64,000 bases of DNA, taken from positions 138,112,494 to 138,176,493 of the forward strand of contig CAKMRJ010005523.1 of NCBI GenBank assembly GCA_928212115.1. The letters are read 5' to 3'. Position numbers and translations under genes: made by a program. The notes below the pieces were generated by a model. It saw only the letters and a program-made list of their open reading frames with translations, did not search any database and was not told where the DNA came from. Positions within the stretch are counted from its first letter, which is position 1. Each line of letters starts with the position of its first letter. This stretch comes from Lactuca virosa (Eukaryota; Streptophyta; Magnoliopsida; Asterales; Asteraceae). Shown here one piece after another: positions 47,084 to 57,960 of this stretch.

Positions 47084-47084
<1 letters not shown>
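44062..47084. other. AT-rich intergenic DNA with tandem duplication
   Basis: No gene recognised. A pair of diverged repeats of about 458 bp occupies roughly 44740-45660. From about 46330 to 46920 the minus strand has TATAAAAACCC and a CT-rich leader-like stretch with only short frames, which could be a decayed gene end or transposon. I cannot assign it. Confidence 0.6.
44740..45700. repeat. tandem duplication, unit about 458 bp
   Basis: Matching landmarks are ACTTAACTTATAATT / ACTTAACTCATAATT, CTCCTCTTTATTTTATATTATAA (twice), and ATACGTTTAAAAAACAAAAA at 45200 and 45658, where a third unit starts and fades out. The copies differ at many positions and by indels. Confidence 0.75.

Positions 47085-47171
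<87 letters not shown>
47085..47171. repeat. (TA)n then (GA)n microsatellite
   Basis: About 34 TA units are followed by about 10 GA units, at the left edge of the FAR1/MULE-like region. Confidence 0.97.
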
Positions 47172-47174
<3 letters not shown>

Positions 47175-48783
47175 AGTTCTTTTAAGAACCAAAAGATTTG
47201 CGAGAATTTGAGAACTAAATTACGATTGTTGTATTAGTTTATCTTTAATTTTTTTAATCAAGGTTAGGATTGTCTTTTTATCGTTTTTAATTAAAACAAC
47301 ATTTTGTTTATCTTTAATTCATTTATCCATTCGGAAAGATTTAGGTTATATTATTCTTTTTGTCCATATTCATCGTTCTTTCCGAAATTCATTCAGCGAT
47401 TCATCAATCCATTCGATTTATCAATTTTCTTCTTAGAATCTTCTTCTTTTCTTTTTCGAATTACATTCATTGATCTTGAATCGTTATCTTTTGATTTTTT
47501 ATTGAAGAATTTCACATTCAACGATTCATCGATCCATTCGATTTATCAATTTTCTTCTTAGAATCTTCTTCTTTTCCTTTTCGAATCACATTCATTGATC
47601 TTGAATCATTATCCTTCTATTTCTTATTGAAGATTTTCGTTATTGATTTTGTGATTCAGTACCGTGATTACTTTCTAGGTTAGTTTTTGTTATTCATCGA
47701 TCCATTTGATAAATCGATATTCTTCTTAGAATCTTGTTCTTTTGCTTTTCTAATTATCTACATTGATCATTAATCGCTATCTTTTAATTTATTATTATAC
47801 ACTGACTTTACTGATTTTGCGATTCATTACTTCGATCATGTTTTAGGTTAGGGGGTTTTTTAGGCTTTATGGTTTAGGGTTCCAACGATCGTATTTATTG
47901 TTATTCTTTTTTAGTCATTTGTTTTTTTGTTTAAAACATTTATTCATTATTGTATTGTTTTTTCATTACTGTATTGTTTTTTGTTTTCCTTTTTAGTGTT
48001 TATCTTAGAATTTTTCATTGATTTGATTCAATTTTCAGTGTTTTTGAATTTTTCAATAGCTCATCAATAGAATCAAGCTTTTTTGTTTCTGGAATCCTAT
48101 TAACGAAGGTATTACTCCATCTATAAATTTATTCTATATGTTATTGTATGTTTTATATACTTTATGTTTGTTACAAAAATTGCTTATAGATGGTATTCCT
48201 TTCAATGATAATCAACAATTTTCTATTGTAAAATGTTTTAGACTTGAAAAGATTAAACAATTATACAAAATGCTGATAGAAATAAATGATGATATTTATT
48301 AATATTGATAACTGTTGATTGACCTTAATCAATAAACTGTGAATAATACTAGTTTGTACAACATATACTACTTTATATAATTAAATGATAATCAACAATT
48401 TTTCATTGTAAAATATTTTTAGAATGGTTGATAATTTCATAATTGTAAATTGATTGTGGATGTAAGGTATTGTAGTTGAAAAAATTAAATAATTATACAA
48501 TCTATGTATAAAAAAAGAATAATGATGTGTATTAATGTTGATAATTGGTGATTGACCTTGATCAATAAGTAGTGATCAATACTATTTCCATAGTATAGAT
48601 TAGTGATGACTGCTGATTTGTTATTTTCGTATATGTGCACGCATATATGGCTGTTGATTTGAACTTTCAGTAGTTGATGTGTATTTTCATTTTTGCATAT
48701 ATGAAGTTTTTGTTTTTGTATATGCACAAATATGCATATTTTATGTATATTATTGATTTTTTTTCTTATTTTAATGTTATATA
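47172..48783 (+). other. 5' region of FAR1/MULE-like element, with internal repeats
   Basis: This starts with a palindromic stretch AAAGTTCTTTTAAGAACC that could be a transposon end. A unit of about 125 bp recurs at about 47390, 47515 and (weaker) 47695 (core ATTTATCAATTTTCTTCTTA). A second unit (AATGATAATCAACAATTTT) recurs at about 48207 and 48385. No coding frame is seen. Confidence 0.5.
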
Positions 48784-50045
48784 GATCATTCTTCTACTAG
48801 GAATGGTTTCTTTTCTTATGTGAATGAAGAGCATGAAAATAACACAACAAATAACATTGTTAATTCATCAAATGAAGTTAATGTTGGTGATTCTTTATTT
48901 GTTCAAGATATGGATCAAGATGAGCATAGTTCAGCAAACAATTTAAGTCATTCTATATAAGAAATTGATTCTGGTAATTGTATTTTTATTCAACCTCAAC
49001 ATTGTAATCAGAATATTGCAACAACAACTGAATTGGAAGGTGATTAACAAAAAAACTTATTCAGATATTAATTAAATTTTTTATACTTTTATATTAATAT
49101 ATTTGTTATTCAAATTCTTAGATCATCTTTCCTATATTGAAGTGAGATCTCCTAGTGACACAGGTACAATTTTTTGGATTCCTAAAGTCGATAATTTATT
49201 TGAGCATTTTCTACATTCTGAATTTGATTCTTTGGATTTGGGAGTTTATATGTATATGAAAATACGTTGAAAAAGCAGGGTTTGATTGTAGACTAAGAGA
49301 TGAGAAAGTTGAGGAAGCAGTTTTAATTTATGAGTATGTTTATTGTAGTAGATCTGGTACTGCAAAGAAACACAATGTTGACACATTGAAAGGTGTTAAA
49401 GGGATACAAAAAAGAAAGCGATCTAGCCAGATGATTCAGTGTCCGACCAAGATTGGTTTAAGGTGGTTAAAGGCACTACTAGATTTTTTGTTTTGACATT
49501 TGTTGCGGAGCATAATCAAGAATTATATACAGATCATATTGTTCACATGTCACGCTCTAATATACAGTTAGATTATTTTGATAAAAGTGTTATCTACAAT
49601 TTAAACTCTTCAAACCTTGGTCCCACTAAAGCACATGTGTGATGTCTACTTTAAAGGGTGGACATCGTTCTTTAGGTTCAAAGACTTCAGACTGCAAAAT
49701 TTTTACAAGGGATTTGAATTGTTATGTTGGAGAAAGCGATGCTGGTATGTTTGTTAAGTTTATGGAGCTTAGGAAAAGAGACAAACCTAATTTCTCATTT
49801 GATTACATGGTAGAAGATAATCAGCTTAGGGGTGCTTTTTGGGCTGATGGAATTTCAAAACATAATTACGCTGAATTCTCGAATGTTTTATTTATTTTCA
49901 TATATTTTATGTTGTTTCTTTTAATTTTTTTTCTTGCAAGAGAAACCGTGGATTATTACTCATGGCTACTTAAATGTTTTGTTTCTTCTTTTGGGAAACA
50001 ACCTCGTATAGTTGTCACAAATCAAGATGTTGCAATGGCAAAAGC
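48784..50045 (+). pseudogene. FAR1-related / MULE transposase gene, truncated
   Basis: This is a decayed gene of the FAR1/FHY3 family, which is derived from Mutator-like transposases. Pieces in order: an acidic N-terminal exon (48800-49050, with stops), a FAR1 DNA-binding domain (FDCRLRDEKVEEAV, YEYVYCSRSG, EHNQELYTDHIVHMSRSN) and the transposase start (FTRDLNCYVGESDAGM, LRGAFWADGISKHNYAEF). Then comes an AT-rich gap where the first catalytic Asp should be, and finally YSWLLKCFVSSFGKQPRIVVTNQDVAMAKA. Frameshifts occur near 49255 and 49640. It stops at 50045, where the Tekay-2 LTR is inserted; the rest should lie beyond the right edge. It could be a transposon copy or a former host regulator. 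Confidence 0.75.
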
Positions 50046-50218
50046 TGTAACACCCAAAAAAATTCTAGTCAATTTAAAACTTTTCAAAACATTCAAAACC
50101 AACAGTTATTACAGATTTGTTTTCAAAATAGTCTATATTAGAGTTTTCCATGAAACATAAACAAAACATGTGGAGCTGTATGATCATGCATTCGCCTTGC
50201 CACGATCCCCTGATGTAC

Positions 50219-50265
50219 CTGAAACGATAAACTAAACTGTAAGCCCGAAAGCTTAGTGAGTTCCC
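50219..50265 (-). promoter_or_regulatory. candidate 3' splice site in Tekay-2 LTR
   Basis: The minus strand reads GAACTCACTAAGC, then GGGCTTACAG, then TTTATCGTTTCAG/GTACATC. It is the counterpart of boxes in the Tekay-1 and Gypsy-P LTRs. Confidence 0.5.
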
Positions 50266-50334
50266 CCAAAATACGAACCTCATCGAACCATAATCATATC
50301 ATAACAACAAATATAGAACAACATGCATAATGAG

Positions 50335-50700
50335 CCTTCAGCCTGATTGGACCGCCTCTCAGGGCCTACAACCTATCTGGACCGCTCCCGAGCCTTCGGC
50401 ATGACTGGACCGCCTCACAGGGCCTACAACCTATCCGGACCGCTCGCCGGGTATGTTGGCCTACATCACAAAGCACGACCGCCTCAACCCAACCCCCAAT
50501 CAAACAAACATGTGCACATACATATCATACACTAGCTCATATCATATAACAGTCAAATCGATCTAACAGATCACTAATCATAGCAACATCCCAATAACCG
50601 GGACACAGACCTAACCGATCACTAACATAGTGTCATCCTATAACCAGGACACCGATCTAACCAGGTCACTAAGCATAAACATATCACCATCCTAACTACC
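50335..50700. repeat. two tandem arrays in the Tekay-2 LTR
   Basis: Two copies of a unit of about 66 bp (core GGACCGCCTC... GGGCCTACAACCTATC) lie at 50335-50460. Three copies of a unit of about 55-60 bp (CCGATCACTAA... ACCAGGACAC) follow at 50560-50700. Confidence 0.8.
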
Positions 50701-50984
50701 AGGATGTATCCAATAAATATATCATGCCATCAACCAGATACAAACCATAAAGAGCCGGCCTTGGTGCCTTAGACCCATTGATATAGTGAGGATAACTCAC
50801 CTCACACTGTCGACTCGAAGATAAACTCAAACTCTCAGATCGCCGGCACAAACTCCACCACCTATATCCACCATAGAACCATGCTTGTAATTTTGCAATT
50901 TTCCCAAAATGTCCCCAAAAGTCAACTGGTCAACCCTTGCTCAAAGTCAAAGTCATCGGTCAAGGTCAACAATTCATGTTGACC

Positions 50985-51265
50985 TCAACTCGTCGAGTAC
51001 CCTCAGCTACTCGCCGAGTTCCTTGCATAACTCGCCAACTCGCCGAGTCACTAGAGTGACTCGTCAAGTTCCTAAGGTTTGCGGCTGTAAACTCCTTGGC
51101 CGAATCGTCGAGTTTCCCCTTGCAACTCGCCAAGTTCCTACATATCCAAAGGTTGGGAAAACCCTAGCCGACTCGCCGAGTCACTCATCTGACTCGACGA
51201 GCCCACGACAATCTTCATCGGACTCGCCGAGTTAACCATGCAACTCGCCGAGTCCCTTCAGTCCT
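50985..51265. repeat. ACTCGNCGAGT palindrome cluster (Tekay-2 LTR)
   Basis: Six exact copies (centre T once, C five times) and about four near copies lie in 280 bp. Confidence 0.92.
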
Positions 51266-51594
51266 TCATCCATACAGATGCTTTCTAAGCCATGCTAAGG
51301 TTCCATATTGTAGATCCAGCTTCCCAAGGCATGTTTATCACTTAAAGTTGCAAACTTTACGTGCATGTAAAGCTCTAAAGTCTTAAAATGACAAAACCAA
51401 GCTTGTAAAGAGGTCTTACACTTGAGGGGAGGTTCATACTTGCCAACCTTGACAACTTTATGGACCTAGAGACCAAAGAGAGCTCAGATCTGAAGTTGCA
51501 ACTTCAGATCTTAGCTCAAACACAAGAAATGCTTCCTAAAAAAACCACCCAAAGGAGATCTAGGAAGAAAAGAGCCAAGGTAACAGCTTAATAC

Positions 51595-52371
51595 TGTTGG
51601 ATAAGGTGTCTAAGTCCATAACTATTTCCGGTATATACTTGACCCGGTTAGCATGGTCCATTTGGGTTGCATGGCATTGCAATACTTGGATTGACCAAAA
51701 TGAGAGAAAGGACACTTAAGGTTTATTAATATATTATAACTTCTAATATATTAATAATATTATTTAATTAGTATTGATCAAAGAATTAATTTGGAATTAA
51801 TTAAGTGATCAAAAAGAGACTAATTAAATATATGGGGTTGATTGTGTAAATCATCTATTCTTGTATAGTGGGCTAATGATCCATCGTTTGTATGGATTGG
51901 GTTAAAACCCATAAGGTGCTCCATGGATAGTCCATGGAGGTTACAAACCCATGGATCATGGAAAATGGAAAGCCGTGACAATTAGGGTTTACATGGTGTA
52001 ACCCTACTTGTGTCACAACTATATAAAGACCCCTAGTCTAGCAAAATCGGCACTACTTGTACAAGATAGAGGGCAATCCGATTTTGAGGTTTAGTGAAAC
52101 TTCTCTCAAGGTTATTCCAAGTGTTTTAGTGTTGTGTGAGACATTTGAGGCATCACACTTGAGGTGCTAGGCTCACAAGGTTCTCAAGGAATCCAAACTA
52201 CAAAAGGTATGTTCTTCTTCTAGCACTTATGTTTAAAAGTTCCCCATGCTATGCTAGATAGGTTAAGAACCTTGGAAAATCAAATTTGCATGTATCATAG
52301 TAAGACATAGATTCAAGGTTTCTAGGGTTGCATGTACACCATAGGAGTGTTAGAATGCTCAAAAACCTTCA
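51595..52371 (+). mobile_element. Copia-3 5' LTR
   Basis: It starts TGTTGGATAAGG and ends AAAAACCTTCA. The TATA box TATATAAAG is at about 52020. A splice donor ACAAAAG/GTATGT is at 52206/52207. The primer site TGGTATCAGAG starts at 52373. Confidence 0.93.
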
Positions 52372-52452
52372 GTGGTATCAGAGACTAGGCTTGTTTATTT
52401 GATACTTGATGCAAACTTGTTGAAAAAACTAAGTTTTCTGCATTCTGCAGCA

Positions 52453-52545
52453 TGAACTCGCCGAGTCCATGGGGGGAGTCGACGAGTCCATGAGTTAATT
52501 CATCCTACTCATCGAGTAGGTTCGTGCACTCGACGAGTAGGAGCC
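52453..52545. repeat. ACTCGNCGAGT palindrome cluster (Copia-3 leader)
   Basis: There are two exact copies (centre C, A) and two near copies in about 95 bp, shortly after the primer site. Confidence 0.88.
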
Positions 52546-53079
52546 CCTGAATGCAGATTTTCGAGTTTTGCTGCTGGAAATGGACTAGAAACATTACCCT
52601 AAACTGTTTTGGTGTTATAAAACTTGTTTAAGATGGTGTAATGGTTATGCTAATCCATTTTCAATGGGTATTATCAAAATTTTAAGTTTTATAGGTTTAT
52701 TTATGATTCTTGAAATTGTTGATATGAACATTCATGAACTTATGAGTTTAGAAGATCATAGAAATTATTTGTAACTTGCTTGTTAGTTTAATTCTTGATC
52801 ATTATGTGTTTTAATGGAATCCATAATTTGTCCTCAAGTTATGGATTACCAAAAGTCATTCTTTTAAAGTCCATTATTAAATACAGGTTACATAAAATGA
52901 AAAGTCTCTCATTTTATTAATCCATTAACTCATAAGTTATGAAAGATGAAAAGTTTTGAAAGTTACAAAACTCGCCCTAAAGTCTTGGAACATGTAAAGT
53001 CACTTTAAAAACTTTAGTTCCAACCCCTATAATTTTAAAAGTTAAAATTCAACCCTTATACTTTATAATATTATAAGTT

Positions 53080-53083
<4 letters not shown>

Positions 53084-53167
<84 letters not shown>
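53084..53167. repeat. (TA)n microsatellite in Copia-3 leader
   Basis: About 42 TA units. Confidence 0.97.
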
Positions 53168-53173
<6 letters not shown>

Positions 53174-53958
53174 AAGAACAAGTCGTTTTACCGTTAGTAG
53201 GCCTCATTCACAAAGCCGATCTATAAGGGGGGTATAAGGTTGTTGCCTATAAAATGGCAGCTTAATGAGTGTCCACTATCACCCACCGCTTCCTTGACTG
53301 GTGGAGGGTCGTTAGCCGAACGGGTAGGACAAGGACTTTAAATCCTCATTAAAAGTATGATGAAAAATAAAGTAACTAAATGTTTTATAAATTCCCAATC
53401 TTAGTTACTTTAGGAAAATGTGAATTTGGTGCTAACCCATGAAATTACACTTTGCACCTTGCTTAAGTCGTTAGTGGAGCGTGTGTGGTTAACCTGCACA
53501 ATAACTTGGATTTAACAAGGTTGGCAAAGGGTGGCTTAAGGTTTATCGTAGATCTGTGGAGCGCGTGTGGTTAACCGACACATCGATTGAGGGGTAAATA
53601 TTAAGGGTACCAAGTAATTTGCATGGTTACTTCACACCTTGTTTTGTGATCCTCGGCATCCGAGTCACAAAACCTGAAGGGCACACTCGAGATTGAAACA
53701 TGCCATTGAAAAGTTCAATGAATCTCAAAGAATCTAGGAGTTTCAAAACCAATTAAAACCTAATAATTTATTTCGTTTTCATGGTGGAAATTGGTGAATC
53801 GTCATTCACCTACCTTCAAATATTTTATATCTTGGATTACGACATCCCTCTTCTAAGTTATAAAATATTGTGTTGGGTCCTAGCCTTAATATTACATTTG
53901 GGTGTGTTATTAAGGATTATCTTTATATCTAATCTAAACTTGTCTTTCTTCCTTTCAG

Positions 53959-54852
53959 ATGTCTTCCAACAATGCTGCTTCTGGCTCAAACCCTACCGAC
54001 TCCTTCCCTCTCATGAACCTTTATGGGAGAGTCATCTTCGATGGATCCAACTTTATGGATTGGATCAGGAACATCAGGATGGTCACTCGGTATGAGGACA
54101 AGGAATATGTCATTGACAAGGAGCTTAAGGAACTTGATGAGTCATCTGCTACTCCTGAGGAGATCACTGAATACCAGGCACACGAGAGAGATGCTACCAA
54201 AGTGGAATGTATCATGTTGGACACAATGACAGCCGAGCTCCAAAAGTCCTATGAGGACTTCTACCCTTTTGAAATGCACCAGGACTTGATGGACCGCTAC
54301 CATCAGAGTGCTCGTCAAGAGCGGTATGAAATCATCTCCTCCATGATAACAACCAGGATGAAGGATGGTGAACCCATCATGGGCCACATGCAGAAAATGA
54401 AAAGGTATGTTGGCCGTTTGCTGAAACTGAATGTGAACTTCCCAGAGGAGTTGGCAATTGATATCATTTTGCACTTTCTATTTTCGTGTTATGATCAATT
54501 CCGCATGACATACCACATGAACAAGGAGGAAGTTACACTCAGCAAACTTCAAGGACTTTTGAAGACCGCGAAAAGTGGTCTTAAAGGTAAGTCGGTTGTT
54601 ACTACTCCTACTCCTACCGCGACCCATGACTTGGCAATCAGGCAAGGCAAAGGAAAGAAGAGGAAGAGCCCTTCGAAGGGTACCACGGGAAAGTCCCTTG
54701 ACGGCTCCTCTTCAAGTGCATCCAAGAAACGTTTCGTCACTCCTTCTGCTAACCCTAAAGAGGCTGAATGCTTCTATTGCCATGAAAAGTCGCACTGGAA
54801 GCGAAACTGCCCAAAGTACCGGCAAGATGTTAAGGATGGGACTAAGAAGAAT
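53959..54852 (+). CDS. Copia-3 gag
   Basis: This is an intact Gag part of the polyprotein, about 298 residues from the ATG at 53959. It starts MSSNNAASGSNPTDSFPL and has the Gag signature FDGSNFMDWIRNIRMV. The UBN2 region follows (AELQKSYEDFYPFEMHQDLM, MITTRMKDGEPIMGHM, DIILHFLFSCYDQF). A Lys-rich, Ser-rich linker (about residues 230-265) leads to the CCHC knuckle CFYCHEKSHWKRNC at about 54769-54810. The frame runs on without a break into protease. The ATG directly follows an AG preceded by a pyrimidine tract, which fits translation from a spliced mRNA. Confidence 0.92.
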
Positions 54853-56138
54853 GCTTCTAATTCTTGGGTCCTTGATACAGGTTGTGGTATTCACATATGT
54901 TGTGATTTGCAGGGACTAAGAAGAAGTGAGAATGTGGAGCATGGGAAGATAAAGTTGATCATAGGAAATAGGAAAGTTACACCTGTCACCAAGATTGGAG
55001 TTTATTCTTTGTTGCTAAGTAGTGGGTTAACATTAGATTTGAATAAATGTTGTTATTCGCCTGAAATGGCAACACATATTATTTCCTTTCATTGTTTGTA
55101 CAAACAAGGTCTTACCTTTTCGTTTGATAATGAAAGTGGTGGTATTAATGGTTTCTTTAATAATGTTCTTTATTTTAAAGCATTACCTTGTGATGGTGTG
55201 TATGAAACTGTGTCGGTTGTAGATAACCTAGGAAATAATGTGTTGTGTATCGATTCTACCACTAGTTTGGATAAAGCATCATTATGACATTGTCGTCTTG
55301 GACATGTAAGCAAGAAACGCATAGGCCAACTCCAAAAGGATGGAGTCTTGGAGTCATTTGACCTAAAATCAAATGATAGTTGTGAATCTTGTTTGCTTGG
55401 GAAAATAACAAAGTCACCCTTCACTGGTACTTGTGCTAGGGGTGAGGGTTTGTTGGACCTCATACATACTGATGTGTGTGGACCCTTCAGAACCGCCACA
55501 AGGGATGCTAACCGCTTCTATGTGACTTTTACTGATGATTTTAGTAGATATAGATATGTCTACTTAATCAAGCATAAGTCAGAAACCTTTGAAAAATTCA
55601 AGGAGTTTAAACAGGAAGTGGAGAATCAGTTGGGCAGGAACATTAAGATGCTTCAATCCGATCGAGGTGGTGAGTATCTTAGTACAAAGTTCCTTGACTA
55701 TCTTAAGGAATGTGGGATTGTCTCACAATTGACACCTCCCAGAACACCGCAGTTGAATGGTGTGGCTGAGAGCCACAATCAAACCTTATTGGATATGGTT
55801 TGTTCCATGATGAGTCGAGCTTCGCTACCAATCTCATTTTGGGGGTATGCCTTAGAGACTTCCGCCCATATCCTTAATCTAGTCCCTACCAAAAAGGTTG
55901 CCAAAACACCTCACGAGATGTGGACTGGAAAAGTTCCCAATCTGGACCACATCAAGATTTGGGGTTGCGAGGCTTTCGTGAGGCGCAAGACTCACGATAA
56001 ACTCGAACCTCGAAGTGAGAGATGTATTTTCATCGGCTACCCACAGAGATCCTTTGGTTACCTCTTCTACAGACCCAATGATAATGTGGTCTTTGTAGCA
56101 AGGAGAGGAGTCTTTCGAGAGAGAGAGAATTCATAAGC
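54853..56138 (+). pseudogene. Copia-3 protease and integrase
   Basis: This continues the gag frame. The aspartic protease motif is NSWVLDTGCGIHIC (DTG). A stop (TGG to TGA) at 55285-55287 cuts the frame just before the integrase zinc-binding site (HCRLGH, then CESCLLGK). The integrase core keeps all three acidic residues: IHTDVCGPF, LQSDRGGEYLS and GVAESHNQTLLDM. The C-terminal GKVPNLDHIKIWGCEAFV and GYPQRSFGY blocks are normal. The frame ends at a stop near 56134, after a frameshift. Integrase would insert the cDNA copy. Apart from the lesions the domain is well kept. Confidence 0.92.
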
Positions 56139-57957
56139 CAAGGAAACAGTGGGAGGCAAATAGACCTTGAATAAATTAAAGAGTCAAGTGGTGAAGGAAC
56201 CTCAAACCCTAACAATCAACCTGAGGAGGAAACTCCTGTTGATCCGACAGAAGAGTCTGTACCTCTGAGGCGTTCCACGAGAGTTAGGAATGCACCTGAG
56301 CATTACTATGGTTTCCATATTACTGCGGAAGGTGATACACTTATCAGTGATAGCACACTGGTAAGTCTGGATGAACCTAACAACTACACGGAAGCCATGG
56401 CAAGCCCTGAGGCTGCTAAATGGAAAGAGGCTATGGACAGCGAGATACAATCCATGTATGACAATTAAGTTTGGAACTTGGTTGACAATGTACCAGGTCG
56501 TAAGACAGTCGGGTGCAAATGGATCTTCAAGAAGACTACTGACATGGATGGTAATGTACACACTTATAAGGCGCGACTGGTTGCAAAGGGTTTTTTCTCA
56601 AACTTTGGGAGTTGATTATGATGAGACCTTTTCACCAGTAGCAAAGATTAAGTCTATTAGGGTTATGCTAGCCATTGCTGCATTTCATGACTATGAAATA
56701 TGGAAAATGGATGTCAAAACCGCTTTCCTTAATGGAAAGTTGGCTGAGGATGTTTACATGAGTCAGCCAGAGGGTTTTGTCAGTGCAGAGTACCCTAATA
56801 GAGTGTGTAAGCTTGAGAAATCCATCTATGGATTAAAACAAGCACCTCGCAGATGGAATCTTTATTTCGATGAGAAGGTCAAAGAGTTTGGTTTTTCGAG
56901 AAGCGAAGATGAATCTTATGTTATGTCAAGGCTAGTGGGAGTATAGTTAGCTTTTTGGTATTGTATGTGGATGACATACTACTCATAGGAAATGACATCC
57001 CAACTCTGCAGGAAGTAAAGTCCTGGCTTGGGAAGTGTTTCGCTATGAAGGACCTTGGTGAAGCTGCCTATATCCTAGGGATAAGGATTTTGAGAGACAG
57101 GAGTAAAAGACTAATTGGACTTAGTCAGAGTACCTACTTGGATAAGGTGCTGAATAGGTTCAGCATGCAGAATTCCAAGAAAGGAGAGTTACCGATCCAG
57201 AGTAACGCCAGATTGAGTAAGACTCAGAGCTCGAGTACAGAGGCTGAGATAGCTGAGATGATTCGAGTACCTTATGCTTCCGCTGTAAGCTCGATCATAT
57301 ATGCTATGACTTGTACTCGTCCTGATGTGGCGTTTGCATTGAGCATGGTCAGCAGATATCAGGGGAACCCTGGCAAGGCTCTCTGGACTGCAGTAAAGAA
57401 CATTCTCAAGTACCTACGGAGGACTAAGTACTGGGTCCTTACCCTCGGTGGGAGTGATGACTTGAGAGTACTAGGGTATATTGATGCTAGCTTCCAAACT
57501 AATAGGGATAATTTCCGCTCTCAGTCAGGCTGGGTCTTTACCTTAAACGGAGGAGCAATTTCTTGGAAAAGTTCCAAGCAGGAGACAGTGGCTGATTCAA
57601 CTTGAGAATCAAAGTATATAACGGCAAGCGAGGCAGCAAAGGAGGCTATATGGCTAAAGAGCTTCATTGGAGACCTTGGGGTTTATACCAGCTATAAAGG
57701 AGCCTATGGAGATTTTCTGTGATAGTGAAAGTGCAGTTGCCTTAGCCAAGGAACCAAGGGATCACGGGAGATCCAGACACATCGACAGAAAATACCATTT
57801 CATCAGACATCGAATAGAAGAAGGACTCCTCGTGGAAAAGAGGGTATCATCGGATGAGAACCCGACAGATCCCCTCACGAAGGTACTGGGTAGGGTTAAG
57901 CATCTCCAGCATGCGAGGCGCATAGGGATGAAGGATGATATTAGTTTTAGTAGTTAG
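56139..57957 (+). pseudogene. Copia-3 reverse transcriptase and RNase H
   Basis: RT runs from about 56400 (KWKEAMDSEIQSM) through GCKWIFKKT, DETFSPVAKIKSIR and KMDVKTAFLNGKL to LYVDDILLIGND with the catalytic YVDD (about 56961). RNase H follows (LGYIDASFQTN, SWKSSKQETVADST, IFCDSESAVALAKEP, RHIDRKYHFIRHRI). Lesions: a stop near 56169 in the linker, a stop (CAA to TAA) near 56468, a one-base insertion near 56590, a one-base deletion near 56920, a stop near 57605 and a frameshift near 57680. Each is a single change, which fits recent decay. The enzyme would copy element RNA into DNA in cytoplasmic particles. Confidence 0.92.
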
Positions 57958-57960
57958 ATA

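Larger units (their letters stand above)
50046..51594 (-). mobile_element. Tekay-2 3' LTR, left part
   Basis: In plus orientation it begins TGTAACACCC. With the right part (59598-59986) it makes an LTR of about 1,938 bp on the minus strand, split by Copia-3. It includes a candidate 3' splice site (minus strand, TTTCAG/GTACATC near 50219), two tandem arrays and an ACTCGNCGAGT cluster. Because the 5' LTR is out of view, age cannot be estimated. Confidence 0.85.
52207..53958 (+). other. candidate leader intron of Copia-3
   Basis: The donor lies in the LTR at 52207. The acceptor TTCTTCCTTTCAG sits directly before the gag ATG at 53959. The 1,752 bp removed include the primer site, an ACTCGNCGAGT cluster, a (TA)n run and repeats shared with the Copia-2 leader. 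Confidence 0.58.
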
